A stretch of DNA of 64,000 nt, taken from NCBI GenBank assembly GCA_964498065.1, contig CAZCFZ010000003.1, positions 1 through 64,000 on the forward strand. Reading direction: 5' to 3'. Every line of letters starts with the position of its first letter. Positions within the stretch are counted from its first letter, which is position 1. Position numbers and translations under genes: made by a program. Below are positions 53,132 through 62,585 of this stretch, one piece after another. The notes beneath the pieces were generated by a model that ran no database searches, was not told the origin of the DNA, and saw nothing but the letters and a program-made list of their open reading frames with translations. This DNA is from FEN-1297 sp964498065. GTDB lineage: Bacteria > Bacteroidota > Ignavibacteria > Ignavibacteriales > Ignavibacteriaceae.

Positions 53132-53664
53132 TTTAATGCCCCGGTATCTTTATCTTCTTTAGCCGGTACATAACCTTCGGAAGTATATTTTAAGAATTTC
53201 GAATCTCGAATTCTTTTTTCTTCTTCAGATCGCTGCGGATATCCCGAATATTGATAGCCCGTAGACGAATAACCGACCGTTCCGAATTGTCTGGCTGATT
53301 GTTCGGAAGTCACCGAATATGGCGGCCTGTATGCAGTATAAGGCTGCGGCTTTGGTGTAAACTTTGGCTGCATAGGTCTTTGTGCTTTTACCGATTCTCT
53401 CTGCACAAAAGCCGGCTGTTGATATGAAGGTGTTTTTTTAGGTTCACTAAAAGTTGGTATTGTAACATATCTGCTTGACCTTGCAGCTTGTCTTTCAGCG
53501 GCCGGAGTAACCAATTCTGCTTTCACTTCGGATGGTTGAGTTATTACGGCAGCCTGTCCTTTCCTCTCTCTAATTTTATAGAGGATATATGCACCTATTG
53601 CCAGCAAAAATGTGCTTATAGTAGCAACAAGGATGATTGTTGATAAAACCGGAATTAATTCCAT
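53122..53664 (-). CDS. Small Pro/Gln/Tyr-rich single-pass membrane protein
   Basis: 180 aa. One N-terminal helix (residues 4-30, VLSTIILVATISTFLLAIGAYILY) is followed by a positively charged stop-transfer (KIRERKG) and a low-complexity tail rich in Pro, Gln, Ser and Tyr (PQPYTAYRPPYSVTSE) ending in a conserved-looking DSKFLKYTSEGYVPAKED segment. No family recognised. It lies between the glycosyltransferase and the GATase1/NodB-like gene, the place where PgaD-like helper subunits occur, so it may bridge the synthase and its partners. Its 3' end overlaps the next gene. Confidence 0.65.
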   Translation of the reverse strand: MELIPVLSTIILVATISTFLLAIGAYILYKIRERKGQAAVITQPSEVKAELVTPAAERQAARSSRYVTIPTFSEPKKTPSYQQPAFVQRESVKAQRPMQPKFTPKPQPYTAYRPPYSVTSEQSARQFGTVGYSSTGYQYSGYPQRSEEEKRIRDSKFLKYTSEGYVPAKEDKDTGALKWR

Positions 53665-53694
53665 TAGTCCCTCTCTAATATGCTAAATATAATT

Positions 53695-55098
53695 TTATAC
53701 TTTGGCAGTGCCAACGCGTTCCAGCTTTCCCCAAGTCATTCTGATACCAAGAAATTCTTCTATAGTAGACATTGCCTTACAAATGTCAATTATTAAAATA
53801 AAAAACATTCTGTATATTATTGAATAACCCACAAGTCTGTACTCTTCCCTCTCAACTGCAATACAATATAATGCCGTAACTAGATCAAGCAAAGCTAAAC
53901 CTGCCCACCAGAAAAAAATTAAATTTGAAAAACCAAAAGCTAAAGCCGCTATTATAAAAAATAAATTTGCCGCTATATTCATGGTCGGCCAAATTAATGC
54001 TTCATAAAACATAGTCCAAAGTATAAATGTATCTCCAAAGTTAATACTTGGATCAAACATCAATTTTTTATGTTTTCTAATAGACTGGAGAATACCGCGC
54101 GTCCATCTGTATCTTTGTTTTAACAGTTGTTGTAATTTAGCCGGCGCTTCGGTATAAGAAATAGAATTTGGTTCATAATATATTTTCCAGCCGTTTGCCA
54201 GAATCTTAAGTGTTAAATCTGCATCTTCCGCAAATGTATCGCTTGAATAAAATCCGGCTTCTTCAATAGCTTTTCTCCTAAAAAATCCGATAGGACCGGG
54301 AATAATATTTACCAACCTAACATAGCTTTGAGCACTCCTTGCCATGTTTAATCCTTCAATATATTCAAGAGCTTGAAGATCGGTAAATAATTTTCCGCGA
54401 TTTAAAACCTTAACATTGCCTGCAACCGCACCAATTTCTCTGTTAGCAAAATGACGAATAGCTAATTTTACAGAATCCGGAGATAATTGAGAATCTCCAT
54501 CCATACAAAGAATAATTTCGGCTTTAGATAATCTGATACCCGCATTTAAAGCTTTAGCTTTTCCGCCGTTCGGTTTGCTGATTAACGAAATTTTAATATC
54601 ATTATATTTACCTCTTTGGTAACCGACAAGAGATTCGGCAACATTTTTAGTCCCGTCTGTTGAACCGTCATTTATAATTATAATTTCATAGTTTGGATAA
54701 TCCAATTGAAGTAATGAAATAATTGAATCCGTTATTACTTTTTCTTCGTTATAAACCGGGACTAAAATAGAAACAAACGGAAAGTATCCGCTTTCCGTTG
54801 GACTGTATGTATACTCATTTATATATAAATAAGCTAAGGATAAAATAGAAAAATATCGGAAAAGTAATACAAATAAAAAAATTACTAATGAAACAATTGT
54901 AGCATATTCTAATAATGCTTTAAAACTTAATACAGTCATAGGAAGGGTATAAATAATTACCATTATTAAAAACAAAGACAACAGCCCATTTATAATTATT
55001 CGCCGAATATATTTTCGCTTTTTATTCTCTTCTTGCTGCGCCGGTTCTCTGTTATCTAGCGTTAGTGAATCACGTCTTACTTCCTGATTTAACTGCAT
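53695..55098 (-). CDS. Processive family-2 glycosyltransferase (PgaC/BcsA-like)
   Basis: 467 aa. Two helices at residues 32-90 precede the catalytic domain; at least three more follow it. VSILVPVYNEEKVI, NDGSTDGT, DGDSQLSPDS (DxD), FAEDADLTLKI (catalytic Asp) and QRYRWTRGI (QxxRW) are the processive beta-glycosyltransferase motifs. It most resembles PgaC/IcaA-type poly-N-acetylglucosamine synthases, but cellulose- or hyaluronan-like products cannot be excluded. It synthesises and pushes a glycan through the inner membrane. The TPR/barrel gene upstream would supply the outer-membrane exit. Confidence 0.88.
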   Translation of the reverse strand: MQLNQEVRRDSLTLDNREPAQQEENKKRKYIRRIIINGLLSLFLIMVIIYTLPMTVLSFKALLEYATIVSLVIFLFVLLFRYFSILSLAYLYINEYTYSPTESGYFPFVSILVPVYNEEKVITDSIISLLQLDYPNYEIIIINDGSTDGTKNVAESLVGYQRGKYNDIKISLISKPNGGKAKALNAGIRLSKAEIILCMDGDSQLSPDSVKLAIRHFANREIGAVAGNVKVLNRGKLFTDLQALEYIEGLNMARSAQSYVRLVNIIPGPIGFFRRKAIEEAGFYSSDTFAEDADLTLKILANGWKIYYEPNSISYTEAPAKLQQLLKQRYRWTRGILQSIRKHKKLMFDPSINFGDTFILWTMFYEALIWPTMNIAANLFFIIAALAFGFSNLIFFWWAGLALLDLVTALYCIAVEREEYRLVGYSIIYRMFFILIIDICKAMSTIEEFLGIRMTWGKLERVGTAKV

Positions 55099-55383
55099 AG
55101 TATTTTATATCTTTTTTTATCAATTCGGCAATTATAATGCCACCTAATACGTTTTTTCTAAACAATTTATCGATGTTTCCCTCCCCTAATCTGTAACAGA
55201 TTAAGATAAGACACATCATTGTATCAATCTAAGTCAAAAAAAATTATTTTACTTAAAAATCCTAATTATATTAAATATAACTATTTAGCTTCAGGCCGAT
55301 GAGTTTTTAAGTTAAAAATTTTTCAATAAAGTTCTTAAAAAATTTGATATCTATTATAATTTAATTTTAAAACTGAATTTTTT

Positions 55384-58254
55384 TTACAAAGCCCAATATG
55401 CAGTAAGATTTGCCGAAAAAGAACTATACCCAACTACATTTTGAAAGCTGCTGCCGCCTGATATTCTTCCTTGGATTGTCAGTCGACTTATAATACGAAC
55501 ACTGGCATTTACATATGCCTGTCGAAGTATATAATTACTATTTTCAACAAATCCGATTAAACCGCCGATTGTAACTGTAGACTTTGAATCATGAATAATA
55601 TCCCAATCGGCCCAAACATTATTAGAAGAATAATTTCTAGGAGAAAAATAATGAGTAGTTTGGGTCCGGAATCCGGAATCATAAAATTCATAGCCTAGAA
55701 TAAAATCCTTATAAAAATATTTCCCTAGTCTTAAAGACAATGCATAACCATTATTGCCGTCCTGAAAGCCGAAATTAGAATATCCTGCTGAAAATTTAAT
55801 ACCTGATATAATTTGATAGTATCCTCCTATTCTAAAAAGATTAGCAGTTAACCTGGTACCTATTAAATAAGGAGCATAAATTATTTGCGAAGCATCCATT
55901 CTGGAATAATTGCCGTAAATTGAATAGTGATTTGTTTCTTCAGAACGGAAGAATATGTCGGTTACCGGTCTATGTATTGAATTAAGGTAATAAGTATTAC
56001 CAAAATTTACTCCAAAAGTTGAAATGGAAGACAATCTGAAGGTTAGTCCGAATCTGATAGTATTTGCATTTATATGTGAAGAATCGGAAGTTAAGTTTGT
56101 CCTAAATGCTTCTGCACCTATTGATAGGAAAGTAGTTAATCCCAAATCAACTCTTAAACCTTCAATATTATTTTTAATTCCCAAATTGTCCGAATAATAA
56201 GATCCGTAAGGAGTTATTAGAGTATAAATGGGAAAAGATGATAACATCCCTCTAAAACCTGTAACCGGGAGCCATTTATACCTCTGTTCTACAACTGAAG
56301 ATTGCGCAGAATCCAGTTTCATGTGTTTTTCCATCCTATCATATACATCTCTGGCTTTATCATATTCTTTCATACGGGCATAAGAATCACCCAAGTACAA
56401 AGAAGCATAAAAATTATCCGGTTGCTTCTCAGCTAATCTTTGAAAGCTTTTGAGCGCTTTAATTGAGTCACCCATTGCATAATAGGTTGTTGCCCTAGAA
56501 TAATCGATATTGAAGTCGTAATTATTTTTCAATAATTCAGTATAAATATCAACTGCCTTTTGATAATTTCCGGCACAAACATTTACATCAGCAAATTCTT
56601 TTTCAATTATAGGATTAGGAGGAGAATTTTTTAGGAATTCTTCATACTTGGATAATGCTTCTTTACATTTATTTGATGAATATAATTTTTCCGCCTCACT
56701 AAGAATTGCGTAATTTTTTTCCTGTTTGTATCTAAACTGGTTAAGCGTTAAGGCCGACTGCAGACTTTTAAGCTGAGAGCTATTGGGATATATAGACTTA
56801 ACTTTTTCCATATAATTTTCAGCTAGTGAAAAATCGTTTTGCTGCATATTAATGAAACTCATTGCAACCAGAGCCCTAAGGTTATCGGGTTCTTTTGTTA
56901 ATACGTTTTGAAGATATTTTTTAGCCTCACCAAAGTTTTGTCCCGTCCACCCGTCAAGTTCAGCCATAAATAACTGGTATTTTAAATTATCAGGCTCTAA
57001 TTTTAACAAATGCTTTACAGTTTCTTGTGCTTTGAAATAATCACGATTATTTGCTTCAACTTCAGCATAATTATATAAAATATCCTTATCATCAGGATAT
57101 ACATTTAAATAATTTTCATATACAGCCATTGCCGAATCATATTCCTGCAGTTTGTTGTATGCCTGCCCGAGTTTTAAGACTGCATTTTTATTTAAAGAAT
57201 CTTTAGCTAAAATTTCTTTATATTTTACAACTTGTGCGTTATAATAAACAGTTTGAAGTGAATCTACTAATTGAGATATTTGAGCAACCTGGGTCGAATC
57301 ATATTTTGCATTTTCGAGTATTTGTATTTGCTGATTTGCTTCTTCGAATCGGTTGGCTTTATAAAGGTCTTTAATTAACCGCAATCTTATTTTATTATTT
57401 AATGGATTCTTTTTTAAAATTCTATAGTATCTATCAATGGGATAAACAAACCTGGATCGTCCTAAAGATAATCCATAATTATAATATCTGTACGTTGTAT
57501 CATTTATTGTGTAAATGTAGCCTTTGCCTTTAGCTAAATCCAAACCATTAATAGCTTCTTTGAAATATGGTTTAAGCGCCAATGCATTTTCAAATGCCTT
57601 TACCGCCGTTCTATACTTTCCCAGCCACAGAGAAAAGTAACCAAACCTGGACCAAAGTCTCTGATCGTTAGGATATTCTTCAGTATATTTTTTAAGTATC
57701 GGCCATCCTTTAGAAATATGATTATTTTTGCCTAGAATTTCGGAATACCTGATAATTTCATCAGGAGATGCATGTACAAGAGTTAAGTATTTATCATACC
57801 ACTCTTCAGCAACCAGCCATTTTCCCAAATTCTTATACGCTTTTCCAATAGCAAGATAGTTATTCGGGTTCTTAGGATTTATGGCAATTTCTCTTTTAAA
57901 TCCTTCAATTTCATTATAAAGTAATTTGTACCAGGAATTAGTAGCTCTGTTAAGGTTGGTATTTATATACGAATTGCCGGGTTCCAGCTTTTTTGCAAGG
58001 CGGAAATTATAAACAGCATCTTCATATCGTTGTTGTTTTTCATAACAAAGCCCTATTAGATTATATCCATCGGCTTCTTGAGGCCGCGCTGATATATATT
58101 TGTTCAGAAGGTCTATTGCTTCACCGTAACGGCCGGACTGCATTTCACTCTGTGCTTCCGTCTTTAATTCATTAATTTCATTTTGACCATTGACAGTGAA
58201 ACATAACCCTAACAATATAAAAATTATGATTGTAAAGAATGCATTTTGTTTCAT
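55384..58254 (-). CDS. TPR-repeat outer-membrane glycan export protein (PgaA/YaiO-like)
   Basis: 956 aa. Residues 1-23 are a signal peptide (ending VNGQ). Up to about residue 670 there are many tetratricopeptide repeats, for example YNLIGLCYEKQQRYEDAVYN and LWSRFGYFSLWLGKYRTAV. The last roughly 280 residues are beta-strand-rich (VDLGLTTFLSIGAEAF ... FSANLTAYWAL) and resemble YaiO-like barrels, ending in an aromatic-rich strand. The architecture equals periplasmic TPR plus outer-membrane pore in PgaA and BcsC. It lies between the ATPase gene and the synthase, 12 bases from the former. Confidence 0.82.
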   Translation of the reverse strand: MKQNAFFTIIIFILLGLCFTVNGQNEINELKTEAQSEMQSGRYGEAIDLLNKYISARPQEADGYNLIGLCYEKQQRYEDAVYNFRLAKKLEPGNSYINTNLNRATNSWYKLLYNEIEGFKREIAINPKNPNNYLAIGKAYKNLGKWLVAEEWYDKYLTLVHASPDEIIRYSEILGKNNHISKGWPILKKYTEEYPNDQRLWSRFGYFSLWLGKYRTAVKAFENALALKPYFKEAINGLDLAKGKGYIYTINDTTYRYYNYGLSLGRSRFVYPIDRYYRILKKNPLNNKIRLRLIKDLYKANRFEEANQQIQILENAKYDSTQVAQISQLVDSLQTVYYNAQVVKYKEILAKDSLNKNAVLKLGQAYNKLQEYDSAMAVYENYLNVYPDDKDILYNYAEVEANNRDYFKAQETVKHLLKLEPDNLKYQLFMAELDGWTGQNFGEAKKYLQNVLTKEPDNLRALVAMSFINMQQNDFSLAENYMEKVKSIYPNSSQLKSLQSALTLNQFRYKQEKNYAILSEAEKLYSSNKCKEALSKYEEFLKNSPPNPIIEKEFADVNVCAGNYQKAVDIYTELLKNNYDFNIDYSRATTYYAMGDSIKALKSFQRLAEKQPDNFYASLYLGDSYARMKEYDKARDVYDRMEKHMKLDSAQSSVVEQRYKWLPVTGFRGMLSSFPIYTLITPYGSYYSDNLGIKNNIEGLRVDLGLTTFLSIGAEAFRTNLTSDSSHINANTIRFGLTFRLSSISTFGVNFGNTYYLNSIHRPVTDIFFRSEETNHYSIYGNYSRMDASQIIYAPYLIGTRLTANLFRIGGYYQIISGIKFSAGYSNFGFQDGNNGYALSLRLGKYFYKDFILGYEFYDSGFRTQTTHYFSPRNYSSNNVWADWDIIHDSKSTVTIGGLIGFVENSNYILRQAYVNASVRIISRLTIQGRISGGSSFQNVVGYSSFSANLTAYWAL

Positions 58255-58265
58255 TAAACATTCTA

Positions 58266-59510
58266 TTAGTAAATTCCTAATTTATTCTTCTCCGTCCCGT
58301 TATCAGAAAGAATTCTGTCCATTATGCTGTCTGCATTTTGAATACTTTCGTCAACTCTAATGGCATATACAGATATGTATTGGATAACATCTTGTAAATA
58401 TTCGGGATCATGATTAGGAAGATTACTTTTTATTTTAGCAATTATTGAATTAATGCCTTTCGGTTCTTCTTTAGTGGCCAGCACAATTACTTTATTAGAG
58501 ATAAGACAAATTTTATCTTTCTTGTCGGTAGAAAGTCTAATAGCATTTTGCAATTGCGTAAGCGTTAATAGTCCCAGGCTTTCGGCAACGACATCTAATT
58601 TAAAGGAAATTACCGTAAATAATTGACCGGTACTTTTATACAAAGCTATTTGATTATTCAATATTAAATAGAAATCACTTTCGGAATAATAATTCGGATA
58701 TGAATATTGTTCTTCTTCAGTAGAAATATCGGCAAGTGATTTATACTTCAATTGTGTCTCCTTTGTGGTAGAGGCAGGAAACTTTGTAATTGTATGCTTT
58801 GGATGATATTCTGCCGTTATTCCTTTATACGGTTCAATATAATAATTTGACGTAAATTTACCTTCCGGATGCCCAATATTAGGAGTAATAGTTATAATCC
58901 CTCCATTTACCTGATTAACTTCATCTTCCGTCTTTTGAAGATAAATAACACCCGTTGAAGAGGCGGCAAGTGCATCGACAATTGAATTTGTTAAAGGAGT
59001 AACAGGATCGCCCAGAACAAATAAACTTGTAATACCGTTTTCTTCAATACCTTCTATAGTTTGGCCGAATACATCCCTAAGTAAGCTAATATCATTAAAC
59101 CCGATAAAAGGCGTCAGCTCATCAAAAACGATTTTATTAGGCTGGTACTGTTCAACAAGAGCGACAATATCATTTAAATATTCAATTAGAAAATTATCCG
59201 GGTTATCAACTTCGTACAAATCTGTTGGCGAGGCTACTCTAACAACAATTATAAAATTTTGATTCATATAGTGCTGTAAGTCGAAATCAATTGAGGCTGC
59301 CTGAATCATTAAATCTTTCGGACGCATGCTTGTAAAATAAAGGCATACTTCCTTTTTACTTGCACACTCCATTGCAAATTGAAGACTTAACAGAGTCCTT
59401 CCGGATTTTCTTGGTCCGATTAGTAAATATGTGCCCCCTCTATAAAATCCTCCCCAGGCATTATCAATAAAAGAAATGCCGGAAGGCAGCAGTTGTATCT
59501 TATTTTTCAT
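58266..59510 (-). CDS. KaiC-like RecA-fold ATPase with GGDEF-like C-terminal domain
   Basis: 414 aa from the ATG at 59510; a TTG at 59537 would add nine residues, without a clear ribosome site for either. Residues 8-240 follow the KaiC pattern: GISFIDNAWGGFYRGGTYLLIGPRKSGRT, with Arg in place of the essential Walker A Lys, then Walker B KIVFDELTP. A linker leads to residues 280-410 (YLILNNQIALYKSTGQLFTV ... LKLDVVAESLGLLTL), whose order of strands and helices recalls a GGDEF domain without GG(D/E)EF. It may bind nucleotide or cyclic-di-GMP to gate the glycan machinery. It opens the locus. Confidence 0.68.
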   Translation of the reverse strand: MKNKIQLLPSGISFIDNAWGGFYRGGTYLLIGPRKSGRTLLSLQFAMECASKKEVCLYFTSMRPKDLMIQAASIDFDLQHYMNQNFIIVVRVASPTDLYEVDNPDNFLIEYLNDIVALVEQYQPNKIVFDELTPFIGFNDISLLRDVFGQTIEGIEENGITSLFVLGDPVTPLTNSIVDALAASSTGVIYLQKTEDEVNQVNGGIITITPNIGHPEGKFTSNYYIEPYKGITAEYHPKHTITKFPASTTKETQLKYKSLADISTEEEQYSYPNYYSESDFYLILNNQIALYKSTGQLFTVISFKLDVVAESLGLLTLTQLQNAIRLSTDKKDKICLISNKVIVLATKEEPKGINSIIAKIKSNLPNHDPEYLQDVIQYISVYAIRVDESIQNADSIMDRILSDNGTEKNKLGIY

Positions 59511-59537
59511 AACCTCATCACATTTTTTTGTAAACAA

Positions 59538-59944
59538 GCCAAATTTTATGCCGAAATTAAGTATTTAATATTCCGAATTTTTATAAAAGCGGCCGGTTAT
59601 TCTGATTTAAATAGAGACAAGTAATTATTTGTGTATTATAATGTTACAAACAAATTTCGTGCAGTTTTTAATTAAAAAATAAAGAATTTTTAATCAAATG
59701 AATTATAAATTGTGAAATTTTTTAGTAAATAAAAGTTGAAAAAATCGATAAGCAAAATTCATATATCTAAACAACAAATAAAGTTTAAGGTTAAAAGTGA
59801 AATACTTTTAACCAAATATAATTTTGTGTAAATAACATTGAATAAATTTTAGTTGAAGCGTTTGGTTGATTGTAAAAAGATAAGTAAATATTAAAATAAC
59901 AAATAGTACAATTTTGATTATATTTTTTGAAATATATTATTGCA
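59538..59944. other. AT-rich intergenic region upstream of the glycan locus
   Basis: 407 bases between the receiver gene and the KaiC-like gene, both leftward. It must contain the promoter of the glycan locus. TATAAT is present on the minus strand near 59640, but no fitting -35 element was found. No gene or RNA structure is evident. Confidence 0.45.
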
Positions 59945-60325
59945 TTATATTAGCTTTTCAACCGCACTCAATAAAGTTGATTTTTCTACAGGTTTAGGTA
60001 AATAATCGTTAGCGCCAATTTGAAGAAATTTTTCTCTATCACCTTTTAGAGCATAAGCTGTTATAACAATGATCGGGATAATTTTATGTTCTTGCATTTT
60101 GCGAATTTGAAGAATAACATCTTCACCGGATAATTCTCCGGGAAGATGTATATCAAGAAGAAGTGCATCAAATTGCTTTTTCTTTAACAATTCTATCCCT
60201 ACCTCGGCATTTTCAGCAATTTCTACCGAATATTTTTCCCTTAAATAAATTTTAAATATTAATTGAGTTTCAATATTATCTTCGATTAATAATAAATTTT
60301 TCTTATTCCCTATTTCATCAGCCAT
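59945..60325 (-). CDS. Stand-alone receiver-domain response regulator
   Basis: 126 aa, a single CheY-like domain. The acidic pair is in LLIEDN, the phosphoacceptor Asp in LLLDIHLPG, the switch Thr in VITAYAL and Lys in PKPVEK. Its sequence style (ITAYALKGDREKF) closely parallels the receiver at the end of the multi-PAS kinase (VTAYVLPGDKEKF). With no output domain it must act through a partner. Its position directly ahead of the glycan locus suggests control of that locus, by inference. Confidence 0.88.
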   Translation of the reverse strand: MADEIGNKKNLLLIEDNIETQLIFKIYLREKYSVEIAENAEVGIELLKKKQFDALLLDIHLPGELSGEDVILQIRKMQEHKIIPIIVITAYALKGDREKFLQIGANDYLPKPVEKSTLLSAVEKLI

Positions 60326-60371
60326 AAGCTACAAAGAAATTATTTATAATTATATTTGTTGAACATAAGTA

Positions 60372-61043
60372 TTAATTAGTTGATTCGGCCCTTACACTGT
60401 TATTGTTATCCTTGTTGTTCTCATCTTTAGTTTTAGGAAAATCAGTACCTATAATATAATCCCACATCGGTGAACTAACCCCATAACCTAATTCCGGATT
60501 CTGAAAATGATGTCTCATATGATGTTTTTTTAACGCTAGCCAAAATTTATTATGAATATTAAAGTGATGCACTGCATAATGCGTCATATCATAGAACAAA
60601 TAACCTGTTAAAAATCCTACAAAAAAGGGTGCTACAAAATTTTTCCCAAGAATCACTTCGAATAATAAATAAAACAAAACCGCCAAAGGAACACTTACCG
60701 AAGGAGGCATAACAAGTCTTCGCGAATCCATAGGATAATCGTGATGAACACCATGAAATATAAAATGTATTCTTTGGCCGAATTTTGATTTAGCCTGAAA
60801 ATGAAAAATAAATCTGTGTAAAGTATATTCTGCAAGCGACCATACAAATATACCAAGAACTATTAATAATAATATGTTTGATAAAGAAATTTGAAATTCA
60901 ATCGATTTATATATAAAAAAAGCAATCACAGGAATGAATACAAATAACGGAACAGCCGGATGTACCTTGGAGAGAGATTCCATAAAATCACTTTTAAACA
61001 TTCTGACCGTCACATCCTTGTTGGATACAAAATTCTTAGGCAT
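60372..61043 (-). CDS. Fatty acid hydroxylase/sterol desaturase-family protein
   Basis: 223 aa with about four membrane helices. The histidine clusters HRFIFH, HGVHHDYP, HYAVHHF and HHMRHH are the di-iron ligands of the family, and their order best fits fatty acid 2-hydroxylases acting on sphingolipid or fatty acyl chains. It would hydroxylate a membrane lipid acyl chain. GAGGAG lies 11 bases before the ATG. It precedes the receiver gene by about 46 bases on the same strand, so the two could be co-transcribed. Confidence 0.87.
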   Translation of the reverse strand: MPKNFVSNKDVTVRMFKSDFMESLSKVHPAVPLFVFIPVIAFFIYKSIEFQISLSNILLLIVLGIFVWSLAEYTLHRFIFHFQAKSKFGQRIHFIFHGVHHDYPMDSRRLVMPPSVSVPLAVLFYLLFEVILGKNFVAPFFVGFLTGYLFYDMTHYAVHHFNIHNKFWLALKKHHMRHHFQNPELGYGVSSPMWDYIIGTDFPKTKDENNKDNNNSVRAESTN

Positions 61044-61189
61044 AATTACTAACTCCTCTCTTCTTCAATATTTAGCAGTAAATTTAACAATTTTTTATAA
61101 ATAAAAAATTAATAAATTGGTAAAAGTTTAATTATAATCACATATTCTTAGTGTAAGCATTAATTTTGTACAATTTTGCCATTATTTTT

Positions 61190-62215
61190 TCATATCCTTT
61201 TTATTCCGATTCCAGGTAAATTACTTAATGTAACTTTGCCTTTTATAAATTTTGCTCCTTCGTAAATGTCGTTGTTAATTAATAATGCACCGTCTAAATC
61301 AGCCCAATCGACTAATGGTGAAAGATGAGAAGCGGCAGAAATAGCGCATGAAGTTTCAGTCATACACCCCAGCATCACTTTCATTCCTAATGCCCTAGCT
61401 AAAATAATCATCTTATAAGCTTCTCTCATCCCGGCACATTTCATTAGTTTAATATTAATTCCGGAAAATACATCCTTAGCTTCATTTATATCTCCCAATC
61501 GCTGAACCGATTCATCTGCAATAGTTGGAAGCGGACTTCTTTCCGTAAGCCAGGCCATGTCATCGAGTTGAGTTTTCGGCATCGGCTGTTCTACAAAAAG
61601 TACATTTTTTTCATTCAGCCAGTTTATCATTTCCAGAGCAAATTCTTTATCCTTCCAGCCTTGATTTACATCCACAGTTATCGGCTTATCAGTAACCGAT
61701 CTTATTGTTTCAATCATTTCCTTATCCGTATCTCTGCCTAATTTTACCTTTAGAATTTTGAATTCGTCGGCCTCAATAACTTTTTGTCTAATTACTTCAG
61801 GTGTATCGATTCCAATTGTATAAGAGGTATATGGAGTCTTATCCTTGTTTAATCCCCAGATATTATACCATGGTTGATTTAATAACTTTCCGATCAAATC
61901 GTGAAAGGCAATATCAATAGAAGCTTTTGCTGCAGCATTTCCCGGAGCAATTGCATCTATATCATTTAAAATTGTTTCCAGGTTAAATACATTTTCATAC
62001 TTTGAAAGGTTAACATTTGACAGAAATTCCAGCACCGTATGATGTGATTCCCCTAGATAAGGCGGCATTGAAGCTTCTCCGTATCCTGTTACTCCATCAT
62101 ATTCAATTTCAGTTAAAACAATGGGCGTTGTTGAACGAGAATTTGCTGCGACAGTAAAAACATGTTTTAGTTCCAAAGTATAAGGTTTGAATCTAAGTTT
62201 TAATTTCCCTGCCAT
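61190..62215 (-). CDS. L-Ala-D/L-Glu (dipeptide) epimerase, enolase superfamily
   Basis: 341 aa. GYGEASMPPYLGES near the N-terminus, ILKVKLG (KxK general base), DVNQGW, EQPMP and IADES (metal ligands) and the second Lys in NIKLMKCAG fit the dipeptide-epimerase subgroup. Such enzymes epimerise L-Ala-D-Glu from peptidoglycan turnover, or other dipeptides. Substrate specificity in this group varies widely. It is divergent from an adenylation-domain gene, with a shared 370-base upstream region. Confidence 0.87.
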   Translation of the reverse strand: MAGKLKLRFKPYTLELKHVFTVAANSRSTTPIVLTEIEYDGVTGYGEASMPPYLGESHHTVLEFLSNVNLSKYENVFNLETILNDIDAIAPGNAAAKASIDIAFHDLIGKLLNQPWYNIWGLNKDKTPYTSYTIGIDTPEVIRQKVIEADEFKILKVKLGRDTDKEMIETIRSVTDKPITVDVNQGWKDKEFALEMINWLNEKNVLFVEQPMPKTQLDDMAWLTERSPLPTIADESVQRLGDINEAKDVFSGINIKLMKCAGMREAYKMIILARALGMKVMLGCMTETSCAISAASHLSPLVDWADLDGALLINNDIYEGAKFIKGKVTLSNLPGIGIKRI

Positions 62216-62585
62216 TTTATTACTAATAAAATTATTTGCAAATATACGAATTGAAAAACACAGAATTCTATCTCTAATTCTTCATTATGACTTATGATTA
62301 CTAAAATATAAATTTTCAAGTTCATTTCTAAATCAAATTAAATTATAGATTATTCTCATTTTCTATTCATGAATGTGATAATTGACTTTTAATGAGACAA
62401 ATTCGAAATGGACTATTTCATCGAATATTTTGATTATAAAAAATATCCTTATTGGTATAATTTTAGATGTTCTGACATGACTATTCCGCATAATTTAAAT
62501 AAACGGGATACATTGTAATAATTCGGATTATTTATTTGGCTGGATTTATATATTTTTCCAAACAGAAAAGGAGTCAATAAATTTC
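62216..62585. other. Divergent promoter region
   Basis: 370 bases between the leftward epimerase and the rightward adenylation gene. I see no coding frame. AAAAGGAG at 62566-62573 is the ribosome site of the adenylation gene. No promoter pair or operator could be fixed by eye. Confidence 0.45.
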
